From NCBI RefSeq assembly GCF_900215535.1, contig NZ_OCND01000003.1, forward strand, positions 1-64,000: a stretch of DNA of 64,000 bases, written 5' to 3'. The notes under the pieces were generated by a model. The model was not told where the DNA came from. It saw nothing but the letters and a program-made list of their open reading frames with translations, and ran no database searches. Shown one piece after another: positions 23,153 through 32,255 of the stretch. The position numbers and the translations under genes are program-made. This DNA comes from Pseudoxanthomonas wuyuanensis. GTDB taxonomy: Bacteria; Pseudomonadota; Gammaproteobacteria; Xanthomonadales; Xanthomonadaceae. Positions within the stretch are counted from its first letter, which is position 1, and each line of letters begins with the position of its first letter.

Positions 23153-25420
23153 ATGAACTACGGAACACGTTCACCGCGCAGATCATTCCGGTTGCTGCCA
23201 CGCCGGCGGCTGCCACTTGCCGGGCTTCTGCTGGTGTCTTTCTCTTCCCTGGCGGTGGACGGCCCGGCATCCAGGGTTTGCGCACCAGGAGATGGCAGCG
23301 ACCGGCCATCCATCGGCCTTGCGCTGGGCGGCGGCGGCGCCCGCGGCATCTCGCATGTCAGCCTGCTCAGGAAGCTTGAGGAGATGCATGTCCCGGTCGA
23401 CTGCATCGCCGGCACCAGCATCGGATCGCTCGTAGGCGGGTTGTACGCCGCCGGCCACTCGGTCGACGAGCTGGAAGCGCTGGTCACGTCGATGGACTGG
23501 ATGAACCTGTTCGACGATTCGCTCGCGCGTCCGGAGCGTTCATTCCGGCGCAAACAGGATGACCGCGACAGGCTTGCCACCATCGGCGTCGGCATCCGCG
23601 GCGGAAGGTTGCGTCTATCGCCCGGGGTTCTGCAAGGGCAGCGCATCCTGGCGCTCTTCGAGAAGGAAACGTTGCAGGTCAGCGCGATAAGCGATTTCGA
23701 TGCGCTCCCGATTCCTTACCGGGCTACCGCGACCGATCTCAATACCGGTCAGGCCGTGGTCCTGGATCATGGCAGTCTTGCGATGGCGATGCGCGCGTCG
23801 ATGTCGCTGCCCGGCATCTTCCAGCCGGTCGAGATCGATGGCCGCGTCCTGCTCGACGGCGGTCTTGCGAACCAGGTGCCGGTGGACGTGGTTCGCAGCA
23901 TGGGCGCCGACATCGTGATTGCGGTCGATGTTGGCACCCCGTTGACGACCTATGGGACAGACGCCAGCGTACTGGATGTGGTGTCGCAGATAAGCACGAT
24001 GATGACCACGCGGAATGCAGCGGAGCAGCGGGCCAATCTCGGTTCGCAGGACCTGTTGATAGTTCCCGAGCTGGGCGCCGAAGTCGCCACCGGCGATTTC
24101 ACCAAGGCCGCGGAGGCGCTGCGCATCGGCAAGGAGGCCGCCGAATCCGCGCAGGAGGGCCTTGCTCGCCTTGCGATCCCGCCGCAAGCATATGCGACGT
24201 ACGTCGACCATCGGCGCCATGCGCCAAAGGGCGATGTCATCGTCAATTTTGTTCGGATAGACAACCAGACCCAGTATGCCGACAAGTTGCTGCTTGGCGG
24301 TCTGCAGGCGGAGACAGGAAAACCGCTGGATACCCGAAAGATGGAGGATGGGCTGCTGCGGGCGTACAGCTTCGGTACGATTTCCAGCATGACCTATGAG
24401 GTCGTCGAGGAAGACGGCAGGACCGGTGTGCTCGTGCGGGCGCGTCCCAAGCCGCATGGCCCCAACTACATCCAGGTGGGCCTGCGGTCCGGGTCCGACT
24501 TCTCGGGCAATCATGAAAGCAATCTTCGCGCCGCCGTTCTGGTCTCGCCGCTCTCCAGCTACGGCGCGGAAGCCCGCCTGGCCGTCGACATCGGTAGCGA
24601 ACCGGGACTGAAGGCGGAGTACTTCCTGCCCTTTGACGTCAGGAACAGGTACCAGCTGTACACCCAGCTCGAGTACAGGAATCCGAACGTTCACCTGTAC
24701 ACCGATGATGGCGACAAGGTCGCAACCTACAGCGTGCGTACGCTTGGGGGAGAAGTCCGCTTCGGTCGCGAATTTGGCAACCACGCCGCGGTATCCGTGG
24801 GCATCGAGCGGTCCACAGGCAAGGCATCGGTCGAGGTAGGCCTGCCTGCGCTGCGATCCTTCGATTCCGAAAATGGCGCCTGGTCGGTCCGCGCCATCGT
24901 GGACCGGCTGGACAGTCTGTTTTTCCCCCGCTCCGGCTACTACGCTGCGCTCGGATACACGTCATCCGAGAAATGGCTAGGCAGCGACACCGAATACAAT
25001 CAGGTGGAGGCCGATATGTTGCTCGCCAAGGACTTTGGCAGGCACGCCGTCCAGTTCGGTGGCGCGTACCACTCCACCATTTCCGGGATCCTGCCGCTGC
25101 AGGAACGCTATCGTCTTGGCGGACGCGGGCGGCTTGCGGGATTCCACTACAACGAGCTTACCGGCCAGAACTATGCGCTTCTGATGGCCGGGTACAGTTT
25201 CCAACTGGCCGAGCTGTTCGGGCGTTCCGCAAGCGTTGGCATGACCTTGGAGTACGGCAACGCCTGGGAGCTGCGTTCCCGCATGGCTTTCGACGACGGC
25301 ATTCTGAACGGCAGCGTCTATATCGGGTTTGATTCATGGCTGGGCCCGCTCATGTTCGGCTACGGCATGCGGGAAGGCGGTGACGGCGTCGCCTTCCTGG
25401 AGATCGGCACGCCCTTCTGA
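23153..25420 (+). CDS. PlpD-like patatin phospholipase fused to outer-membrane barrel
   Basis: A 755-residue protein. It has an N-terminal signal region, then a patatin domain (~50-330) with oxyanion loop GGGGARG (59-65), nucleophile elbow GTSIG (Ser89) and catalytic Asp in DGG (Asp235). A POTRA-like segment (~345-410) is followed by a 16-stranded barrel of the Omp85/bacterial surface antigen type (~420-755), ending EIGTPF. In the PlpD family (type Vd secretion) the barrel anchors or exports the lipase. The serine-Asp dyad is intact, so phospholipase A1/A2 activity is expected. It ends exactly where the convergent gene ends. Confidence 0.9.
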   Translation: MNYGTRSPRRSFRLLPRRRLPLAGLLLVSFSSLAVDGPASRVCAPGDGSDRPSIGLALGGGGARGISHVSLLRKLEEMHVPVDCIAGTSIGSLVGGLYAAGHSVDELEALVTSMDWMNLFDDSLARPERSFRRKQDDRDRLATIGVGIRGGRLRLSPGVLQGQRILALFEKETLQVSAISDFDALPIPYRATATDLNTGQAVVLDHGSLAMAMRASMSLPGIFQPVEIDGRVLLDGGLANQVPVDVVRSMGADIVIAVDVGTPLTTYGTDASVLDVVSQISTMMTTRNAAEQRANLGSQDLLIVPELGAEVATGDFTKAAEALRIGKEAAESAQEGLARLAIPPQAYATYVDHRRHAPKGDVIVNFVRIDNQTQYADKLLLGGLQAETGKPLDTRKMEDGLLRAYSFGTISSMTYEVVEEDGRTGVLVRARPKPHGPNYIQVGLRSGSDFSGNHESNLRAAVLVSPLSSYGAEARLAVDIGSEPGLKAEYFLPFDVRNRYQLYTQLEYRNPNVHLYTDDGDKVATYSVRTLGGEVRFGREFGNHAAVSVGIERSTGKASVEVGLPALRSFDSENGAWSVRAIVDRLDSLFFPRSGYYAALGYTSSEKWLGSDTEYNQVEADMLLAKDFGRHAVQFGGAYHSTISGILPLQERYRLGGRGRLAGFHYNELTGQNYALLMAGYSFQLAELFGRSASVGMTLEYGNAWELRSRMAFDDGILNGSVYIGFDSWLGPLMFGYGMREGGDGVAFLEIGTPF

Positions 25421-26596
25421 TCAGGCGATCACGGAAACGAGACGGTCCAGCAACTCCTCCAGCGGCATGGCGATGACGAAAAGCGGCAGGAACGGCAGCG
25501 CCGCAAGCAGAAAGAACCACAAGATGGTCGCACGTGTCATCGGAAAGATGGACATGCTGCGGACCGTCGCGTACACCGAGCCATAGTCGGCCAGCGAAGA
25601 GGGGTCCCCGGAGTCGAGCAAGGACTTCTGCCGATGCCGGGCAAGCCAGCGGCTGCGGAAATCCGACGCGGCCGAATGCCCCAGTTCGGAGAACGCGAGC
25701 AGCGCCTTCTGCTTCACGCCGAACAGTCGTCGCCCCAGCAGCAGCAACGGCGCCAGCAGGCAGCCGACGGACAACAGAACGTAGGCGATCACCAGATGCT
25801 TCTGCTGGTCGATGGATTCGCCCAGATGCATGACGTGATTCATGCAGTTGCCCGACACCAGTATGCCGCCGGCAAGCGCAAGTACAACGAACCGGAATTG
25901 CGATTCGCCTAGGAACAGGATTCCGCCGGAGCCATCGGGATGGCCTGCATCGAGTCGCAGGTGAAGCTGCGACAGGCGCCACAGCAGGTAGGTCCACAAT
26001 GCGAATCGCCACAGCCACAGGAGCGACACGAAGCGGAAGAGGGGCAAAGCCACCCAGTCCAGCCACGCTGCCGCAAACCGGCTCATTGCGTCGCCGCCGC
26101 TACGCCAGCTATCGATTCCAGGCATGGCATCAAAGGTCGTCTCCAGATAGAGCAAAGGAGTGAACGCCAGGATCAGCAGCAGGCTTTCCGGCCAAACCGG
26201 GTCGCGGAGAGACCGGATATGCGACAGTAGGCGGTCATAAGCGGGCTGCTTGCCGACGGGTACAAGTCCGCATTTCGGAATATGGGCGATCGTCCAACGC
26301 ATGAGGCGATCGCACTGGGGTGCGGCGATCACCAGAAGCGGTACGGTCAGGAGGAATCGCCCGAGCATCGAGAAATCAAGCAGCAAAGGAACGTCCGCTG
26401 ACGAGCCGTACAGAGTGCCGTTGATGGCCGCTGCGATGGCGATCGGCAGCAGGCAGAACAGGGCCAGCAGCACGGCCAGCCATAGGTGCAGGTATTCGGG
26501 CTTGCGCCGCAGCAGGCGGTCCAGGACCTGATAGATCAAACCGCCGTGCATCAAGGAGTAGCGATGTTTCATTTGCGCCCTCGTGACCGGACTCAT
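25421..26596 (-). CDS. Multi-spanning inner-membrane protein of unknown function
   Basis: A 391-residue protein with about seven to eight hydrophobic helices, e.g. YLHLWLAVLLALFCLLPIAI, FLLTVPLLVIAA, and ATILWFFLLAALPFLPLFVI near the C-terminus. Charged loops lie between (LLSHIRSLRDPVWPESL). No transporter or enzyme motif recognised. In-frame ATGs at 26596 and 26572 are both possible starts. It heads away from the HK/RR genes and is probably last in a minus-strand run beginning at 28015. Confidence 0.7.
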   Translation of the reverse strand: MSPVTRAQMKHRYSLMHGGLIYQVLDRLLRRKPEYLHLWLAVLLALFCLLPIAIAAAINGTLYGSSADVPLLLDFSMLGRFLLTVPLLVIAAPQCDRLMRWTIAHIPKCGLVPVGKQPAYDRLLSHIRSLRDPVWPESLLLILAFTPLLYLETTFDAMPGIDSWRSGGDAMSRFAAAWLDWVALPLFRFVSLLWLWRFALWTYLLWRLSQLHLRLDAGHPDGSGGILFLGESQFRFVVLALAGGILVSGNCMNHVMHLGESIDQQKHLVIAYVLLSVGCLLAPLLLLGRRLFGVKQKALLAFSELGHSAASDFRSRWLARHRQKSLLDSGDPSSLADYGSVYATVRSMSIFPMTRATILWFFLLAALPFLPLFVIAMPLEELLDRLVSVIA

Positions 26597-26658
26597 ACTC
26601 TGGGACGCATCGGGTTCGCGGTGACGTTCCGATACGCGGTTTGGCGCGCCGGGCTTGG

Positions 26659-27027
26659 CTAGCCGGCGTTCTCCCGTGGCATATCTCCTGCAACTTCCCG
26701 GATGTCCCGCTCAAGGAAGTAGTTCAGGAAGGTGCGTATGGCCGCGATTGCGCCGAGCTGCGCGATGGCCTGCCAGGAGGGTGCGATCGACGATTCCAGT
26801 ATGTCCGCACCAATCTGCAATGTGAGCGCCGCGACCAGCCAGCGGGCATAGTCGAGCCAGATCGGGCGAAAGTCTCCCCGCTGCCCGGAGCGCGAGCGCG
26901 CGGCGAGTCGAAGCATCTCCCACGCGGCCCTGGCTGTGGCGGCGACGATGGCCAGCAGAACCAGTGCATCGATGAACAGGACCGCGAATTCTGTGGCCTC
27001 AATCAGAAGTTTCTCAAGTGTCTCCAT
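26659..27027 (-). CDS. DUF1622-family inner-membrane protein
   Basis: A 122-residue protein with three hydrophobic helices (VLFIDALVLLAIVAATARAA; WLVAALTLQIGADIL; a third near IAAIRTFLNYFLE). The ARWLVAALTLQIGADILES block and the FLNYFLERDI ending are characteristic of DUF1622. The family role is unknown. Confidence 0.8.
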   Translation of the reverse strand: METLEKLLIEATEFAVLFIDALVLLAIVAATARAAWEMLRLAARSRSGQRGDFRPIWLDYARWLVAALTLQIGADILESSIAPSWQAIAQLGAIAAIRTFLNYFLERDIREVAGDMPRENAG

Positions 27028-27077
27028 GCGTTTCCCTCCACCGCTCGTTGCCTGAGGATGGCCCTGGTCATACGGTG

Positions 27078-27566
27078 TCAGCCGAAAGGATGCACGCCGA
27101 ACACCATGCTGGAGATCGCCAGGATTCCCAGGAGCAGTAGCGCGCAGGCGACCACCAGGGTCATCGAGACCGGGTAGGGACTGAGGCCGCGAATCTGGCT
27201 GGATGCAATTCCCTCTTCCCTGTCTGCGCGGAGCGCCAGCATGAAGCTGATGTGATAGGCGATGCCGACAACCAGCATGCCGATGCCAAGCGCTACCAGT
27301 GCGGTGCCGAAGTTGCGAGGAGCGTTAGCGCCGATGCTGACCTGGCTCAGGCTCTGTGCGCTGCTGAAAACCTGGTAGATGGTGAAACCGAAGCCAATGA
27401 GCGAGAGAGAAGTACGGATGACGGACATCAGGGTCCGCTCCGCGCTCAGCCGCGTTCGCTGGTACGCCATGCCGGTCCGTCTTGCGCCCATCTGCAGGGA
27501 TGGATTTCCTGCAGCTTCGTTGACGCTTTCGCCGGCGGCCTGGTTTGCATCATTCAACGACATCAT
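27078..27566 (-). CDS. DUF202 (YidH-type) inner-membrane protein
   Basis: A 162-residue protein. The segment YQRTRLSAERTLMSVIRTSL followed by SLIGFGFTIYQ is the DUF202 hallmark, with the conserved basic-acidic stretch before the first helix. Three transmembrane helices. Family function unknown, though members often sit beside redox or envelope genes. It lies 50 bp upstream of the DUF1622 gene and is probably in the same operon. Confidence 0.85.
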   Translation of the reverse strand: MMSLNDANQAAGESVNEAAGNPSLQMGARRTGMAYQRTRLSAERTLMSVIRTSLSLIGFGFTIYQVFSSAQSLSQVSIGANAPRNFGTALVALGIGMLVVGIAYHISFMLALRADREEGIASSQIRGLSPYPVSMTLVVACALLLLGILAISSMVFGVHPFG

Positions 27567-27595
27567 TTTCTCCGTTACGCATGAACTGGATGGGA

Positions 27596-28015
27596 CTATT
27601 TGCTGGCGGGCTTGCGCCGCCGGATGATGAGGCGCGCGAAGCGGGCGATGGGTCCGCGGAAGAGCAGATACGGCACAAACCCGAGCACCAGTGCGACCGT
27701 CACGGCTTCAAGCGGCCGCACCAGACCCTCCATCACTTTGTACTGGTAGATCGCATCAATGACGATGCCTATGAACATGATGCGACCTGTCGAACGCAGC
27801 CCCTCGTACAGCGCCTCTTTGCGCGACGAACTGTCCGCGGAGGCGATATGCCACAGATACGGGGTCTTTCCCGAATGCGCGTCCTTGATGCCATCGCGCA
27901 TCGCCATCAGCAGCGACATGAGCGGTTGCAAGATGAAGCGGAATGCCATGGGTCCCTCGGGCCTTGCCGCAATCTCGGAGGTGAAGGTCCGTAGCATCTC
28001 GATGAATACATCCAT
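27596..28015 (-). CDS. Small inner-membrane protein
   Basis: A 139-residue protein with two clear hydrophobic helices (IMFIGIVIDAIYQYKVM and AVTVALVLGFVPYLLF) and a basic tail (RLIIRRRKPASK). ATG 28015 is chosen; the frame is open to 28192, but that extension crosses poor coding sequence. First gene of the minus run; the divergent palindrome at 28206-28225 lies ~190 bp upstream. Family not recognised. Confidence 0.65.
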   Translation of the reverse strand: MDVFIEMLRTFTSEIAARPEGPMAFRFILQPLMSLLMAMRDGIKDAHSGKTPYLWHIASADSSSRKEALYEGLRSTGRIMFIGIVIDAIYQYKVMEGLVRPLEAVTVALVLGFVPYLLFRGPIARFARLIIRRRKPASK

Positions 28016-28205
28016 TATCCATTCACTCTGCAAGGGAGGCGGGGAGCGCCGACGCACGGCGGCAACACGTAGCTGTTCCGGCGCAGCGGCCGGGATGGCA
28101 GTGATGTCCAACGTTGCCTTGGAACAGATGAAGATTCTCGATGCCTCTCCGGCATCCTTCAATCCGCAATAGATCGGAACTTGCGAAGGCAATTTGCGTC
28201 GTGCA

Positions 28206-28225
28206 GCTAAGTAGAACTACTTAGC
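28206..28225. promoter_or_regulatory. Perfect 9-2-9 palindrome, candidate response-regulator site
   Basis: GCTAAGTAG-AA-CTACTTAGC lies between the minus-strand membrane genes and the histidine kinase gene. Two half-sites around a 2-bp spacer is the geometry of NarL-type dimer sites. The regulator at 29984 is a natural candidate ligand. Confidence 0.6.
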
Positions 28226-28373
28226 CATTGCGTTCCGCGTGCTCATACTGAGATGCAGTAGGTAAAATCACCTGTGCCGGCGTAGTTGATTACGCTGGGC
28301 TTGCGTAGCAGAATCCCTGTCGGGGGGCCAGACCAACGCGCCGCGAGTATGGAGCCGTTTCCGGGGTGGGATT

Positions 28374-29987
28374 ATGTCTGCGCGGGAGATAGTGGGGCGA
28401 AGGATACTCGGCCCGCCAGCCGCCTTGGAGCGATGGCGGTCCCGGCTGGCTGCGATCGGCATAGGTTTTGCGTGCGGACTTGCCGGGCAGGTGGCCTCGC
28501 ACGCGCTTCTCGTCAAACCGGCCGAAATCACTTCCATCTGGATTCCGGGCGGACTCATCCTGGCGTACCTTGTATGTCGTCCCGTGCAGTCCTGGTTGTT
28601 GCTGCTGTCTGGCTTCACTGCGGGCGGAGTTCTCGCATTCGCGCTGCGGTCCGGCGTCGGCATGGTGGTCCTGCCGGCGGTCGGCTATCTCTGGATATCC
28701 GCTTGCATCGCGGCCGGTGCTGCGGCCATCAAGCTCGGTCCGAGACAGCGGGTCATGTTCCCTACCATCGGCCACCTTGCGCGGTTCTTCCTGATTGTCG
28801 TGGCGGGCGTTTCCGTCGCGTGCTCATCCGGCTTTGTCGGCGTAGTGGCGATGATGCGCGACGACATATCGCTTCCAAGGCTTTGGATGCTGGGAACAAC
28901 GGCTTTTGCCGTTGGCTTCATGTTGGTCACGCCACTGATGGTCGAACTGCAGAGGGCGAAGTTTCCGCCTTGGCGCGACGTCAGGAAGCAGGTGGTCGGG
29001 TTTTTCCTTTTCAGCGTCGGACTCTGGATGATATCGGCCCTGGCCTGGCATGCGGCGCCTTCCAACCTCAGCAACATTCCGCTGGCGCTGTTTGTACCGA
29101 TTCCTCTGCTCATGCTGGCGGCATTCCAGTTCGGTACGTTCGGTCCCAGCGTGGGTCTTGTGGTTGCGTTTCTTCCCGCCATGATCGTTGCGATCAGGCT
29201 GGACCGGGTCGATACCTTCGAACTGGGGCACGTCAACAGCTACATCATGCAGCTATGGACGCTGGCGGCGGGAGTTCTGGTACATGCGCTGGCGATTCAG
29301 GCCCGGCAGAGAACCGACATTCTCCACCGGCTGTCGGTCACCAGCGAGGAAAACAGGAGCCTAGCGGCGCGGCTGATGCAGAGCCAGGAGGAGCAGAGCA
29401 TCCGGATATCCCGTGAACTGCATGACGGCGTGAATCAAAAACTGACGTTCTTCTCGATCGCCTTGAGCTCAATCAGGCAGCGAAGTCCGGAAGACCTGCA
29501 TGCGCCGGTTGACGAGGTCACCGCTGGCATCAGGGAACTGATCGACGAAGTGAGGAACATCTCCCATAGCCTGCACCCGTCGGTGTTGGAGCATGCAGGC
29601 ATAGGAGGGGCTATCGACGATCTTGTGCGGGTCATCGAGGGGCGTTGGGGGGGCGAGATTGCGCTGAGGATTGAGATCGATCCAGCTTTGGATGAACTGG
29701 AGGGCGAGCGCGCGCTGTGTATGTACCGGGTGGCGCAGGAATCCATCCGCAACGCCATCGAGCACTCCGGCGCAAGCGCGATGAAGATCGTATTGTCCGC
29801 CGCGGATGGGCGCTGGCGTTTGCGTGTTTCGGACAACGGACGGGGTTTTGTGCTGAAGGAGGTTGCGATGCATAGCGGTCTTGGCCTGGTCAGCATGAAG
29901 GAACGGGTGCAACTGGTACGCGGCAAGCTGCACATCCGTTCCCGCCCAGGCAGGGGTACCAGTGTGACCATGGAGCTAAGCGCATGA
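28374..29987 (+). CDS. MASE1-type sensor histidine kinase (NarL class)
   Basis: A 537-residue kinase. Residues ~15-310 hold about eight membrane helices of the MASE1 type (ITSIWIPGGLILAYLVCRP). HisKA_3 follows with phospho-acceptor His350 in SRELHDGVNQKL. The HATPase domain shows the N box (AQESIRNAIEHSG), G1 (DNGRGF) and G2 (SGLGLVSMKERV) plus RPGRGT. It probably senses a membrane or small-molecule signal and phosphorylates the regulator encoded next, which overlaps it by four bases (ATGA). Confidence 0.92.
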   Translation: MSAREIVGRRILGPPAALERWRSRLAAIGIGFACGLAGQVASHALLVKPAEITSIWIPGGLILAYLVCRPVQSWLLLLSGFTAGGVLAFALRSGVGMVVLPAVGYLWISACIAAGAAAIKLGPRQRVMFPTIGHLARFFLIVVAGVSVACSSGFVGVVAMMRDDISLPRLWMLGTTAFAVGFMLVTPLMVELQRAKFPPWRDVRKQVVGFFLFSVGLWMISALAWHAAPSNLSNIPLALFVPIPLLMLAAFQFGTFGPSVGLVVAFLPAMIVAIRLDRVDTFELGHVNSYIMQLWTLAAGVLVHALAIQARQRTDILHRLSVTSEENRSLAARLMQSQEEQSIRISRELHDGVNQKLTFFSIALSSIRQRSPEDLHAPVDEVTAGIRELIDEVRNISHSLHPSVLEHAGIGGAIDDLVRVIEGRWGGEIALRIEIDPALDELEGERALCMYRVAQESIRNAIEHSGASAMKIVLSAADGRWRLRVSDNGRGFVLKEVAMHSGLGLVSMKERVQLVRGKLHIRSRPGRGTSVTMELSA

Positions 29988-30607
29988 CAGACCGACGGAG
30001 ACCGCTGGTGCTGCTTGCCGACGACCATCGCATGGTCGCGGAGGGTATCGCCAATCTTATTTCGAAGGACTATGACCTGCTGGAAGTGGTTTCGGACGGC
30101 GACGCGCTTTTCGAAAGCGCGGTCCAGCACCAACCCGACATCATCCTCACCGATGTCTCCATGCCCGGTTGCGACGGCATCGAGGCGGTCAGGCGGCTGT
30201 TCGCTGCGGGCCAGCAAACGCCGGTGATATTCATGACGGTGCACAACGAGCCAGCGATGGTGCGAGAGGCCATCCAGAGCGGCGCCAGGGGATATGTTCT
30301 GAAGGCTGCGGCGGGTGACGAACTCCTGAAAGCCATGCACGAAGTGAGCAATGGCCACATCTATGTCAGTCCCGAACTGTGGCCCTATATCTCCGGTCAG
30401 AGGAAGGTGCCGTCGCTGACGAATATGCAGAAGAAGGTGCTCGGTTTGCTCTCTTCCGGCATGCGATCGCGGGAGATCGCCACAAAGCTGAGCGTGTCTG
30501 TCCGGACCGTCGATTCGCACCGCTATTCGATCATGCGCACGCTTGGGGTCACCAGCAGCGTTGCATTGATCCGCGAAGCCGAGCGTCTGGGCCTGATAAA
30601 GAGCTAG
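29984..30607 (+). CDS. NarL/FixJ-family response regulator
   Basis: A 207-residue protein. The receiver domain (1-~125) has the acidic pair in LLADDH, phospho-acceptor Asp57 in IILTDVSMPG and Lys in GYVLKAA. The C-terminal LuxR-type helix-turn-helix (~142-200) reads LTNMQKKVLGLLSSGMRSRE then IATKLSVSVRTVDSHRYSIM. It is coupled to the kinase gene. The palindrome at 28206-28225 is the likely target. Confidence 0.93.
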   Translation: MTDRRRPLVLLADDHRMVAEGIANLISKDYDLLEVVSDGDALFESAVQHQPDIILTDVSMPGCDGIEAVRRLFAAGQQTPVIFMTVHNEPAMVREAIQSGARGYVLKAAAGDELLKAMHEVSNGHIYVSPELWPYISGQRKVPSLTNMQKKVLGLLSSGMRSREIATKLSVSVRTVDSHRYSIMRTLGVTSSVALIREAERLGLIKS

Positions 30608-30938
30608 CGGCCGGCGCTGGAAAAACTGTCATTTGCCGTGCGCGAGTCCGGGTATGGGCAGGACTGGCGACTTGCAACGCGCACGGGATTGGCGCTCTTC
30701 AACGACCTGGGGGTGGCAGCGGCCACGCCTTGACCGTGCGCGTTCGGTGGCGACCGACCTGTCCGGTGGTGCCGCTCGACCTCAGCGAGCTCCTGACCGG
30801 CAGACCCTTCTGCTTAATCGGGGGAAGGGGCCAACGACGCCGTCCCGCGGAATCTTTTCCGGCGTCCTCAATAAGATTTTCAGTTATATCAATGAATTAC
30901 AAGATGGCACCTGCATTGGTGCGCCGCAGCTTGTTTGA
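30608..30938. other. Intergenic region without a recognised gene
   Basis: No frame shows recognisable protein similarity. The region becomes AT-rich near 30870, where the promoter of the fucose genes probably begins. Confidence 0.4.
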
Positions 30939-30969
30939 TTCAAATATGAGATGTAAATTCGTATATGAA
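30939..30969 (+). promoter_or_regulatory. Two IclR-type operator sites upstream of the fucose operon
   Basis: TTCAAATATGAG (30939-30950) and TTCGTATATGAA (30958-30969) match TTCATATATGAA at 39226-39237 beside the IclR gene with two or fewer mismatches each outside the core. The spacing, 19 bp start to start, places both on similar helix faces. They lie ~80-110 bp upstream of the first possible start codon. Confidence 0.65.
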
Positions 30970-31051
30970 ACATACAGGGCCCATGGGATAGTCGGCGCAA
31001 TCCGTCCAATGCGCCGCTGCCATCGGTTCTGACTCCCTGGGAGGGGACAGC

Positions 31052-31207
31052 ATGCGTGGATCCAATTTGGTGGCTTCAGTCCAGAGCCTGCGCGCGCCGG
31101 GTGCGCCCGCCCGTGGCACGGTGCCGGCGCCGGCAACGCGCATCGCGCCAGCTGCGCAGCCGGCGAACGGAGATGCCGGTGCAGCGGTATTGACCAGGTG
31201 CAGGTGA
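31052..31207 (+). CDS. Possible 51-residue Ala/Pro-rich protein or leader
   Basis: ATG 31052 follows a good ribosome-binding site (GGGAGGGGAC). The frame ends at 31207, one base before the GTG of the next gene, which suggests translational coupling. The peptide (MRGSNLVASVQSLRAPGAPA...) has low complexity and no family. It may be a leader peptide, or the dead remnant of a first operon gene. Confidence 0.35.
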   Translation: MRGSNLVASVQSLRAPGAPARGTVPAPATRIAPAAQPANGDAGAAVLTRCR

Positions 31208-31208
31208 A

Positions 31209-32255
31209 GTGACCCAGACCCTGGCCGCCGCAACCGAGATTGCGCAACGGCGCTTGGGCACGACCCGCGTGCGCCTGCCGATGCTGGGTTTCGGCGCCGC
31301 GCCCATCGGCAATCTGTACACCGCGGTGAGCGACGACGAGGCGATGCGGGCGATAGGCAGCGCGCTCGGGGAGGGCATCCGCTATTTCGATACCGCGCCC
31401 TACTACGGCTATGGCCTGAGCGAAGCCCGCCTGGGCCTGGGCCTGAAGGGCGTGCGCCGCGACAGCGTCCGCATCTCCACCAAGGTCGGGCGGCGAATCT
31501 ATGAAGACACCAGCCGCGAGCCGGGCCGGGAAGGCTTTGCGGTGGCCGGCCGCAAAGCCGAGTTCGACTACAGCCGCGATGGCGTGATGCGCTCGTTCGA
31601 GTCCAGCCTGCAGCGGCTGGGAACCGATCATGTCGACATCCTGCTGTTGCACGACATCGGCCGGCTCACCCATGGCGACAACCATCCGGCCATGCTGCGG
31701 CAGGCGCTGGACGAGGCGTTGCCGGCGATGGCGGAGCTGAAGTCCTCCGGCGCCTGCGGCGCCATCGGCATCGGCGTCAACGAGGAAGACATCGCGGTCG
31801 AACTGATGCCGTTGTTTCCGCTGGACTGCGTGATGTTGGCCGGTCGCTACACCTTGCTGGAACAGCACGCGTCGCGACGGATCATGCAGGGCGCGCAGGC
31901 GCGCAACATCGGCGTCCTGGTGGCCGGGCCGTACAACTCGGGCCTGATGAGCGATGCGCGTGCGCCGGGTAGCACCTACAACTACGCGCCGGCAGAGCCG
32001 GAAGTGCTGCAGCGCGCCCAGCGCATCTATGCCATCTGCGCGGAGCACGGCGTGGACGTGGGTGCTGCCGCGTTGCAGTTCCCGCTGGCCCATCCGGCGG
32101 TGGTCAGCGTGGTGGCCGGCATGCGCAGCGCCGAAGAGGCCATAAGCGCATCGCTGCGGTACCGTGCGGAAGTGCCTGCCGAACTCTGGCAGCAGCTTCG
32201 CGCCGAAGGGCTGCTGCAGGACTGGGCAAGAACGCTGGGAGGGGCCGCCGCATGA
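31209..32255 (+). CDS. Aldo/keto reductase, probable L-fucose 1-dehydrogenase
   Basis: A 348-residue AKR enzyme. The catalytic set is visible: Asp/Tyr in FDTAPYYGYGLSE, Lys in ISTKVGR and His in LLHDIG. The NAD(P) site lies in the C-terminal part (VVSVVAGMRSAEEAI). Relatives are D-threo-aldose/L-fucose dehydrogenases, oxidising L-fucose to L-fucono-1,5-lactone, the first pathway step. GTG 31209 follows AGGTGAA. It overlaps the lactonase gene by four bases, and all following genes act in sequence on its product. Confidence 0.88.
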   Translation: MTQTLAAATEIAQRRLGTTRVRLPMLGFGAAPIGNLYTAVSDDEAMRAIGSALGEGIRYFDTAPYYGYGLSEARLGLGLKGVRRDSVRISTKVGRRIYEDTSREPGREGFAVAGRKAEFDYSRDGVMRSFESSLQRLGTDHVDILLLHDIGRLTHGDNHPAMLRQALDEALPAMAELKSSGACGAIGIGVNEEDIAVELMPLFPLDCVMLAGRYTLLEQHASRRIMQGAQARNIGVLVAGPYNSGLMSDARAPGSTYNYAPAEPEVLQRAQRIYAICAEHGVDVGAAALQFPLAHPAVVSVVAGMRSAEEAISASLRYRAEVPAELWQQLRAEGLLQDWARTLGGAAA

